From positions 1 to 22,482 of the forward strand of contig CAJZEE010000026.1 in assembly GCA_915066865.1 (NCBI GenBank): DNA of 22,482 bases. The letters are read 5' to 3'. Each line of letters starts with the position of its first letter. The stretch's first letter is position 1. Positions 1 to 5,124 of this stretch are shown here, piece by piece. Source of the DNA: an uncultured Veillonella sp. (GTDB taxonomy: Bacteria > Bacillota > Negativicutes > Veillonellales > Veillonellaceae). The notes beneath the pieces were generated by a model. The model saw only the letters and a program-made list of their open reading frames with translations. It made no database searches and had not been told where the DNA came from. The translations under genes and the position numbers were made by a program.

Positions 1-20
1 TTTTTACAAAGAAATTGCTA

Positions 21-257
21 TCATTTCTTTCCGAAGAAAAACGAAACAACAGCAACAACAATTACTGCACCTAAAACAGAAGGAATTAATGCCATACCAG
101 CAAGACTTGGTCCCCATGTACCAAATATTGCTTGACCTACCGACGAACCAATTAAGCCAGCAACAACATTGGCAATGATACCCATTGCACCACCTTTGTT
201 AGTGATAGCACCTGCTAGAAAACCGATAAAACCACCAACGATAATTGACCATAACAT
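21..257 (-). CDS. GlsB/YeaQ/YmgE family small membrane protein
   Basis: A 78-residue, very hydrophobic, glycine-rich protein with three likely membrane helices (about residues 2-20, 25-45 and 54-74) and a short basic C-terminus ending FFFGKK. The GG-x-xG-x-xAG pattern near the N-terminus and the Gly/Ala-rich middle helix fit the GlsB/YeaQ/YmgE family (often annotated transglycosylase-associated or stress-response membrane protein). No enzyme activity is established for the family and none can be read from the sequence. The ATG is preceded by AAGGAG at 7 nt, so the start is secure. It is monocistronic as far as can be seen; the gene ends 20 bases from the window edge. Induction by envelope or general stress is known for some relatives, but is not shown here. 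Confidence 0.85.
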   Translation of the reverse strand: MLWSIIVGGFIGFLAGAITNKGGAMGIIANVVAGLIGSSVGQAIFGTWGPSLAGMALIPSVLGAVIVVAVVSFFFGKK

Positions 258-283
258 ACGATCACTCCTTCCTATTTAATCAA

Positions 284-354
284 TATATTTATAATATCCT
301 ACCAAATTATATGGGCTTTATAAATATAATAAATAATCTGTATATTTATAATAT
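284..354. repeat. Pair of 14-bp AT-rich direct repeats upstream of the GlsB-like gene
   Basis: The 14-mer TATATTTATAATAT occurs exactly at 284-297 and again at 341-354, in the 157-bp AT-rich gap upstream of the GlsB-like gene. On the minus strand each copy reads ATATTATAAATATA and so offers a TATAAT-like box. They may be duplicated promoter or regulator sites, or simply AT-rich coincidence. Confidence 0.45.
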
Positions 355-414
355 ACCATTCATTTCTAAAGATTAGATGAAGAAATTCGATGTAGTTATA
401 AAAGTCACAATTGA

Positions 415-1122
415 TTAAACTACGGTAACAATTTCATCCATTGTACGGCGTGTTTTATTTCGATGTGGCTCTTCATCGCGATAGCCAAAGGCGGCCATCA
501 CAGCAACACCAAAGTGCTTCGTATCAAAGAGACCTAATTCATCGCCTAAGAGGGCTGTCATCTTATCTTGATTGAAGCCTTCTAACGCACAGGAGTCAAG
601 ACCTTCATAGGCAGCCATAGTCATCATATTCGCCATAACGATATATGCTTGTTTAGAGGACCAATCAAAAGCAGCACGTTCAGACTCAAATGTTTTATAG
701 TCTTCCGTAGTAAACTGAGCATATTTTTCTTTATAAATAGCATCTACTTCAGCAGGCAATTCTTTAACCTCTTCTTGAATGTAGCGTACATAAGGAGAAT
801 CAAATTCTAAATCTACCTTTTTACGTGTTAAGAACACTACCAAATGACTTGCTTCTAGACCAGCTAAAATACCCCAACCATGAGCTTTCATCTTTTCACG
901 AATCTCTGGGTTTTGAACGACTAATAACTGATACGCCTCAAAGCCTAGGGATGTTGGAGACAAACGCGCTGCCTGTAAGATAGCATTCCAGTCTTCATCA
1001 CTAATCTTTTTAGTACTATCAAATTTCTTACATGCATAACGATATGTCATAGCATATTCTAAATCTTTTCGATCAAATTTAGGGGCTGTTAATTTTATAT
1101 TATCTATTTCATACTTACTCAT
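415..1122 (-). CDS. Nitroreductase family flavoprotein (NAD(P)H-dependent)
   Basis: A 235-residue protein of the FMN-dependent nitroreductase family, cytosolic oxidoreductases that reduce nitro compounds, quinones or flavins with NAD(P)H. Visible marks are the N-terminal YRYACKKFD segment that binds FMN phosphate, the RLSPTSLGFEAYQ motif, the central helix region with AAYEGLDSC, and the C-terminal AFGYRDEEPHRNKTRRT motif, in the order usual for NfsB-like members. A longer reading starting four codons upstream is unlikely, because that ATG lies inside the ribosome binding site GGAGGT; the start used here sits 4 nt after it. The gene has its own promoter candidate (1183-1210) and is separated from the upstream selenium operon by a terminator. 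The physiological substrate is unknown. Confidence 0.88.
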   Translation of the reverse strand: MSKYEIDNIKLTAPKFDRKDLEYAMTYRYACKKFDSTKKISDEDWNAILQAARLSPTSLGFEAYQLLVVQNPEIREKMKAHGWGILAGLEASHLVVFLTRKKVDLEFDSPYVRYIQEEVKELPAEVDAIYKEKYAQFTTEDYKTFESERAAFDWSSKQAYIVMANMMTMAAYEGLDSCALEGFNQDKMTALLGDELGLFDTKHFGVAVMAAFGYRDEEPHRNKTRRTMDEIVTVV

Positions 1123-1182
1123 ATGTACCTCCATAATTGATAAAAAATATCATATTCCTATAGTACCATACTCACCGTTCAA

Positions 1183-1210
1183 ATTATATGAAGATTAACA
1201 CTAAAACCAA
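1183..1210 (-). promoter_or_regulatory. Promoter candidate for the nitroreductase
   Basis: On the minus strand, TTGGTT (1205-1210) and TATAAT (1183-1188) are separated by 16 bp. The -35 box is in the T-tract of the terminator that ends the selenium operon, so the two transcription units abut. Confidence 0.5.
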
Positions 1211-1235
1211 AAAGCCTAGACATTGTCTAGGCTTT
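1211..1235 (-). terminator. Rho-independent terminator of the selenium operon, overlapping the last stop codon
   Basis: An 11-bp perfect stem (arms 1211-1221 and 1225-1235, GCCTAGAC core) with a 3-nt loop, followed on the minus strand by TTTTTGGTTTT. The TAG stop codon of the DUF3343 gene (1227-1229) lies inside the stem. Confidence 0.85.
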
Positions 1236-1484
1236 ATACGGTACAGCTAGCTCGCCCTTTTCATACCAAAATAAGCCAGATGTACTAATTTTATGTTCTT
1301 TTAAAATGGTCTTTACTTGATCCACTATACTTGAGTCTATTGCAATAGATAAACCGCACATATCGTAAAGCTCTGGAGGGGTAGCCATCAACTGATGAGG
1401 CACCTCTAATTCTGTTAATACTTTGTCTGCCTTATCGCCAAAGTAATAGGAAGTAAAGACGACTAGTAATTTTTTATTTTCCAA
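1227..1484 (-). CDS. DUF3343 protein, putative Se/S carrier
   Basis: An 85-residue protein of the DUF3343 family, small proteins that co-occur with SelD and YedF and have been proposed to carry activated selenium or sulfur. The single strategic cysteine is C43 in the DMCGLSI motif, at the position where the family has its conserved CG. The reading begins at a TTG codon: it is preceded by AGGAGGTGA at 5-7 nt, and an in-frame stop lies just upstream, so no ATG start is available. It is the last gene of the minus-strand operon, 112 bp after yedF, and its stop codon is in the terminator stem. The carrier role is inference from family and context; no biochemistry can be read from the sequence. Confidence 0.82.
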   Translation of the reverse strand: MENKKLLVVFTSYYFGDKADKVLTELEVPHQLMATPPELYDMCGLSIAIDSSIVDQVKTILKEHKISTSGLFWYEKGELAVPYKA

Positions 1485-1596
1485 TGCCTCACCTCCTCTA
1501 ATACCTACTAAGCTTGGATTTTTTATATGCCAGTTTGAATCTAAGAAATATAAACACTCATCGGAGTCGACAAATTAAACACTATAACGCTAAAAA

Positions 1597-2196
1597 TTAT
1601 AGCTTAACAATATTATCGCCTAAAATAGAATCTGTAATAGCATACATATTTGTAATGCTACCCACGCCAAGCTCTTCTTTTACCCCATAGAAATCAAGAC
1701 AAATACCACACGCTGCAATTTCAACACCAAGATCAGCTAGTTTTTTAATATTTTCTAAATGAACCGAATCATTTACAACCATCTTAACACTGCTGTTAAT
1801 AAAATAAATTTTAGCAGGTTTCACATCCGCTTCAAGCATGCACACCCAGAAGGTTTTCATCAAATTGCGACCAAGCTCTTCACTTCCTTCACCAAGGTAA
1901 TCCTTTGTCATCAAAACGACGCGATTACCATAGTTCAAGGGCTCACAACTAACTTCAGTTACCGGATTCGCATTAGGTGTCAGTGTAAGATAGAAATCCT
2001 TGCCATCTTGGCGAACTTCCACACCATAACCACGAGACTTACCAAACTTCGCTACATTATCGCGACTCACTTCATTATCTACAATAGTTGTAATAATAGC
2101 ACTTGGATTCGCATCACTTACCTTCTTGGTCTCGATAACAGGTTTTGGACATAAGCTACCGCGCACATCTACAGTTAATTCGTTTGTATTGCTCAT
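1597..2196 (-). CDS. yedF: Selenium metabolism protein YedF (TusA-like plus DsrE-like domains)
   Basis: A 199-residue two-domain protein. Residues about 6-75 are a TusA/SirA-like sulfurtransferase domain with the CPKP motif (C16-P17-K18-P19), the cysteine that carries persulfide or perselenide in relatives. Residues about 88-199 are a DsrE-like fold with the signature AACGICLDFYGV near the end. This arrangement is the YedF family found beside selD in selenium users. Two ATG codons are adjacent; the second is chosen because the GAGGTG ribosome binding site is about 5 nt from it and only about 2 nt from the first. It lies 147 bp downstream of selD in the same operon, with a 7-copy heptamer repeat in that gap about 40 bp upstream of its start. 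Likely role: handling of reduced selenium for or after SelD. Confidence 0.88.
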   Translation of the reverse strand: MSNTNELTVDVRGSLCPKPVIETKKVSDANPSAIITTIVDNEVSRDNVAKFGKSRGYGVEVRQDGKDFYLTLTPNANPVTEVSCEPLNYGNRVVLMTKDYLGEGSEELGRNLMKTFWVCMLEADVKPAKIYFINSSVKMVVNDSVHLENIKKLADLGVEIAACGICLDFYGVKEELGVGSITNMYAITDSILGDNIVKL

Positions 2197-2235
2197 CATA
2201 CACCTCTTTATATAACATTATATGTTTTGTGAAAG

Positions 2236-2284
2236 TATCAGCTATCAGCTATCAGCTATCAGCTATCAGCTATCAGCTATCAGC
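2236..2284. repeat. Heptanucleotide tandem repeat, 7 perfect copies of TATCAGC
   Basis: Seven uninterrupted copies of TATCAGC (GCTGATA in the sense of the operon) fill 2236-2284, ending with a partial TA. The array is in the gap between the selD stop and the yedF start, 40 bp upstream of yedF. Perfect short arrays like this are prone to slipped-strand copy change. It has no spacers, so it is not CRISPR. Confidence 0.97.
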
Positions 2285-2343
2285 TAATAATATTTTATAT
2301 AAATAGCTAAACCAATACTATACATTACTTAACTTTTATGATT

Positions 2344-3375
2344 TTATTTTGTCACGCGTACAGCAAGACCGCTGAAGCTTTCCACAGCGCCCACAATAGC
2401 AGCACAGTCAATACCAGCCTCATGTAACACCTCAACGAGTTGAGTACCTTCGCTAGCAGGAACAGAGAACAGCAGCCCACCAGAGGTTTGTGGATCAAAT
2501 AAAATATCCGTCCATACAAAATCAAGTGTTTTGTCAACATGTACATCGGTTATAGCCTTGCGATTACCATAAGACGCAGCTGGTACTAATCCCATTTGAG
2601 CCGCTTCGATGACATCATCAAAAAGAGGGATATCGTAAGCTTTGATATGAATCGTCACATCAGAAGCACTTGCCATTTCTACGGAGTGCCCCATAAGGCT
2701 AAAGCCTGTTACATCTGTACAAGCATGGACTGTAAAGTTATGTGCAAACTCAGCCGCTACACGGTTTAAAGTACTCATACTAGTAACGGCCTGTTCCGTG
2801 CCTCCAGGGAATAAATCTGCTTTCAGAGCATTATTCATAATACCTGTACCGATACGCTTTGTTAATATTAGCACATCCCCTACTTGGGCACCTTTATTTT
2901 TCCAAATCTGATTTGGATTCACTTGTCCTGTCACAGACATCCCAAAAATAGGTTCCTTATTTTCAATGCTATGTCCACCTACGATGGCTGCACCAGACTC
3001 GGCTACAATCGAACCAGCTCCATTTAACACATCCGTCAAAACACCTTGCTCGACGAGAGGAACCGGAAAGCCTACAATATTCATCGCTGTTAAAGGGGTG
3101 CCACCCATAGCATATACATCGCTTAATGCATTGGCAGCTGCAATTTTACCAAATAAAACAGGATCATTAACCATAGGTGTAAAGAAATCTAAGGTTTGCA
3201 CTAATGCAAAGGTATCAGAGATTTGATATACTCCAGCATCATCGGCACCCGTCATATCTGCGAGAACATGCTCGTTAGTAACGGGTGTTACAGCTTTCAG
3301 CACACGATTCAATATATGAGGCCCAATCTTACACGCACAGCCTCCACTTGTCACATAATCGGTAAGTCGTACCAT
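2344..3375 (-). CDS. selD: Selenide, water dikinase (selenophosphate synthetase)
   Basis: SelD makes monoselenophosphate from selenide and ATP, the selenium donor for selenocysteine, 2-selenouridine in tRNA and the selenium-dependent molybdenum hydroxylase cofactor. The 343-residue length is typical. The N-terminus has the catalytic pattern GGCACK, with C13 in the position that is Cys or selenocysteine in the family and K16 as the essential lysine; this is a Cys-type enzyme. Metal/ATP-binding parts follow: ADMTGADDAG (residues about 39-48), GGHSIENKEPIFG, the TDVTGFSLMGH motif, and the C-terminal DPQTSGGLLFSVP. The ATG follows AAGGAGGA at 5 nt, and that site overlaps the end of the DUF951 gene, 9 bp upstream, so the two are co-transcribed and probably translationally coupled. 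Confidence 0.97.
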   Translation of the reverse strand: MVRLTDYVTSGGCACKIGPHILNRVLKAVTPVTNEHVLADMTGADDAGVYQISDTFALVQTLDFFTPMVNDPVLFGKIAAANALSDVYAMGGTPLTAMNIVGFPVPLVEQGVLTDVLNGAGSIVAESGAAIVGGHSIENKEPIFGMSVTGQVNPNQIWKNKGAQVGDVLILTKRIGTGIMNNALKADLFPGGTEQAVTSMSTLNRVAAEFAHNFTVHACTDVTGFSLMGHSVEMASASDVTIHIKAYDIPLFDDVIEAAQMGLVPAASYGNRKAITDVHVDKTLDFVWTDILFDPQTSGGLLFSVPASEGTQLVEVLHEAGIDCAAIVGAVESFSGLAVRVTK

Positions 3376-3384
3376 AAGTCCTCC

Positions 3385-3588
3385 TTACTCATTTTCCGGC
3401 AATCGAGATACGATTTTCTTAACTGCCTTTTCAAATTTAGGGCGCGGCATCAAGAGTTGATGACCACAACCATTACATACGACGAGAAAGTCCGTGCCAA
3501 TACGCTTTACTTCCCACTCGTCACTGCCGCAAGGATGTGATTTTTTCATCTTCACTACATCGCCTACGTAATATCTAACAAATGCCAT
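3385..3588 (-). CDS. DUF951 family small zinc-ribbon-like protein
   Basis: A 67-residue protein of the DUF951 family, with the characteristic VKMKKSHPCGSDEW stretch, then RIGTDF, then CNGCGHQLLMPR. C20 and the CxxC pair C38/C41 could form part of a metal site, though no function is established for the family. The ATG follows AAAGGAGG at 6 nt. It is the first gene of the operon that continues into selD after 9 bp. A promoter candidate lies 38-66 bp upstream of the start. Being first before selD may be positional chance or may hint at a redox or metal link; I cannot tell. Confidence 0.85.
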   Translation of the reverse strand: MAFVRYYVGDVVKMKKSHPCGSDEWEVKRIGTDFLVVCNGCGHQLLMPRPKFEKAVKKIVSRLPENE

Positions 3589-3625
3589 AGCGCCTCCTTT
3601 AACTTCTGTCAGTATTTATATATTT

Positions 3626-3654
3626 ATTATACATAAAATAGTTACTTCTATAAA
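3626..3654 (-). promoter_or_regulatory. Promoter candidate for the DUF951-selD-yedF-DUF3343 operon
   Basis: On the minus strand, TTTATA (3649-3654) and TATAAT (3626-3631) are separated by 17 bp, placing the transcription start about 30 nt upstream of the DUF951 start codon. Confidence 0.55.
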
Positions 3655-3981
3655 TATACCCTAATTCTATAGTTCAATCCTCTATTATATATAACCATAA
3701 AATTTTCACCCTAAATATATAATGTACAATTTTAATATATACTGTTCTTATAATTAAAGCATAAATCAAGAGAATTATTATTTTATAACCGCCAAAAGAT
3801 CACAGAAATTTTGCACTTAATCATTATATTTTATGGGGGAATATTAGTGCATACAACGAAATCAACACTAACAACTAAACAATAATGATTTTTCATTTAG
3901 TTATCATTCTCAATATCAAAATAGACATTTTTTATAAACCCCATACTATCCAATCTTTATAAATCCGCATCTTTACTGCAT

Positions 3982-3996
3982 TGATAATATTTATCA
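3982..3996 (+). promoter_or_regulatory. Fur-like box upstream of rubrerythrin
   Basis: TGATAATATTTATCA matches the 7-1-7 Fur inverted repeat (TGATAAT-N-ATTATCA) at all but one position. It is 36 bp upstream of the -35 box of the rubrerythrin promoter. A much weaker similarity (right half ATTATTC) occurs at 4066-4080, right at the predicted start of transcription, and a looser AATGA/TCATT inverted repeat lies near 3884-3898. The rest of 3655-3981 is AT-rich, without a recognisable gene. Confidence 0.55.
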
Positions 3997-4032
3997 TTTA
4001 GAAAATTTTCGAAATAAATTTTATAAAAAGAC

Positions 4033-4060
4033 TTGCATTTCTCATTTAGTATGTTACAAT
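4033..4060 (+). promoter_or_regulatory. Promoter candidate for rubrerythrin
   Basis: TTGCAT (4033-4038) and TACAAT (4055-4060) with a 16-bp spacer predict a start near 4067 and an untranslated leader of about 270 nt. The AAGT hairpin series begins just after this point, and no AAGT occurs in the 430 bp upstream, which supports the assignment. Confidence 0.6.
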
Positions 4061-4079
4061 ATAGTCAACAATGATTATT

Positions 4080-4323
4080 CGTTAAGTATACGGATAACAC
4101 ATTGTATATAAAACTGTTAGGACGGCAAGTGCCGAAACACACAAATAAGTAAGTACTATTTTAAGAGTTAGGCAAGTGTCTATTTAATCTAAGAATAAGT
4201 TTTCTTAACTAAGGCGAAGTCGCCCTCGAAATTATAGAATAAGTATTCTATTCCATTGCATTCACAACCAAGTGGTTATGAATATATATGTTAAGTAACA
4301 ATTTTGAAAATTATCGTAAGTAC
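4080..4323 (+). ncRNA. Tandem array of AAGU-loop hairpins in the rubrerythrin leader
   Basis: A string of short hairpins with different stems and the same four-base loop AAGT. Loop positions and stem arms: 4084 (CGTT/A-t-ACG, bulged); 4127 (CGGC/GCCG); 4151 (AGT/ACT, extended across a bulged A by AAAT/ATTT); 4174 (TAGGC/GTCTA, one G-U); 4197 (TAAGAA/TTCTTA with a T-T next to the loop); 4217 (GGCG/CGCC); 4241 (ATAGAAT/ATTCTAT); 4270 (AACC/GGTT, extended across a C-A mismatch by ATTCA/TGAAT); 4293 (TGTT/AACA); 4318 (GT/AC, weak). Loop-to-loop distances after the first are 24, 23, 23, 20, 24, 29, 23 and 25 nt. The loop is always AAGT on the plus strand and never ACTT, as expected for an RNA element rather than a DNA operator. 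The array ends at the ribosome binding site. I know no family of this description; function is unknown. Confidence 0.8.
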
Positions 4324-4337
4324 AAAGGAGTATTAAA

Positions 4338-4883
4338 ATGGCAGAATTAAAAGGTTCTAATACTGAAAAAAATCTTCAAGCAGCATTTGCTGGCGAATCC
4401 CAAGCATTCCAAAAATATACATTCTACGCTAGTGCAGCTCGTAAAGCTGGCATGAACGAAATTGCTGACTATTTCGAAGAAACAGCTCACAACGAATCTG
4501 CACATGCTAAATTGTGGTTCAAAGCTCTTCATGGTGGCGATATTTCCGCTGATATCGAAGCTAACCTTCGCGATGCAGCAGCTGGTGAAAACTACGAACA
4601 TACTACAATGTACAAAGAATTCGCTGACGAAGCTGAAAAAGAAGGCTTTGCTAAAATCGCTTTCCAAATGCGCGAAGTTGGTAAAATTGAAGCTCGTCAT
4701 GAAGCTCGTTACCTTGCATTAGCAGCTCAAGTATCCGGTAACAAAGTATTCCACAATGACGAACCAGTAGCTTGGATCTGTGCTAACTGCGGTTATGTAC
4801 ACGTTGGTGAAGAAGCTCCAAAAGTTTGTCCTGTATGTGCACACCCACAAGCTTTCTTCCACCGTTTCGTTGAATCCATCTAA
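4338..4883 (+). CDS. rbr: Rubrerythrin (di-iron peroxidase)
   Basis: Rubrerythrin reduces hydrogen peroxide in the cytosol of anaerobes, taking electrons through its rubredoxin domain. The 181 residues hold a ferritin-like four-helix di-iron domain (about 1-135), with E20, E53-x2-H56, E94 and E118-x2-H121 as likely ligands, followed by a rubredoxin-like domain (about 143-178) with CxxC pairs C148/C151 and C164/C167 for one iron. Length and order are typical. The ATG follows AAGGAG at 7 nt. The gene is monocistronic, with its own promoter and a strong terminator. Codon use is biased toward a few codons (GCT, GAA, AAA), suggesting high expression. A Fur-like box lies upstream, and unusual AAGT hairpins sit in both untranslated regions, so iron or post-transcriptional control is plausible but not shown. 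Confidence 0.96.
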   Translation: MAELKGSNTEKNLQAAFAGESQAFQKYTFYASAARKAGMNEIADYFEETAHNESAHAKLWFKALHGGDISADIEANLRDAAAGENYEHTTMYKEFADEAEKEGFAKIAFQMREVGKIEARHEARYLALAAQVSGNKVFHNDEPVAWICANCGYVHVGEEAPKVCPVCAHPQAFFHRFVESI

Positions 4884-4884
4884 T

Positions 4885-4979
4885 CTGTAAGTGCGACACT
4901 AACTAGATCAATAACCTGTAAGTACAGATTTTAATGAAACTATACCTGTAAGTACAATTTAAACTTACAGTAAGTACTG
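4885..4979 (+). ncRNA. AAGU-loop hairpins in the rubrerythrin 3' untranslated region
   Basis: Between the stop codon and the terminator the same motif returns. Loops are at 4889 (weak, TGT/GCG with wobbles), 4920 (CTGT/ACAG), 4950 (TGT/ACA) and 4972 (CAGT/ACTG). In addition CTGTAAGT (4946-4953) is perfectly complementary to ACTTACAG (4963-4970), which would disrupt the hairpins at 4950 and 4972, so two mutually exclusive folds are possible. Confidence 0.7.
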
Positions 4980-4992
4980 ACAACTTCCTTAA

Positions 4993-5026
4993 CAAAAAGA
5001 CGATGACATGAGTCATCGTCTTTTTG
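4993..5026. terminator. Bidirectional terminator between rbr and the thi operon
   Basis: A 15-bp perfect stem (arms 4993-5007 and 5012-5026, GACGATGAC core) with a 4-nt loop and T-tracts on both strands (TTTTTG each way). It ends rbr and probably also the convergent thiW-thiD-thiM/E operon, about 100 bp beyond its last stop codon. Confidence 0.9.
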
Positions 5027-5124
5027 TTTGCATTTTTTCTATTTTTTGTTCTATTTACTATAATTTTTATTCCATTACTTTTTATAGTACTTACTATTTA
5101 CTATCCTAGAATTATAAAGACATA

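Noticed and set aside
1759..2154. A 131-codon plus-strand reading frame opposite yedF
   Set aside because: yedF has clear domains and a ribosome binding site on the other strand; the antisense product looks random.
2236..2284. Possible CRISPR-like repeat
   Set aside because: Units are 7 bp and directly abutting, with no spacers.
2344..3375. Possible selenocysteine at the SelD active site
   Set aside because: The catalytic position reads as cysteine (C13 in GGCACK); no in-frame TGA is involved.
4123..4300. Reading the AAGT palindromes as DNA operators for a repressor
   Set aside because: Stem sequences differ from copy to copy and only the loop is constant and strand-specific, which does not fit a single DNA-binding consensus.
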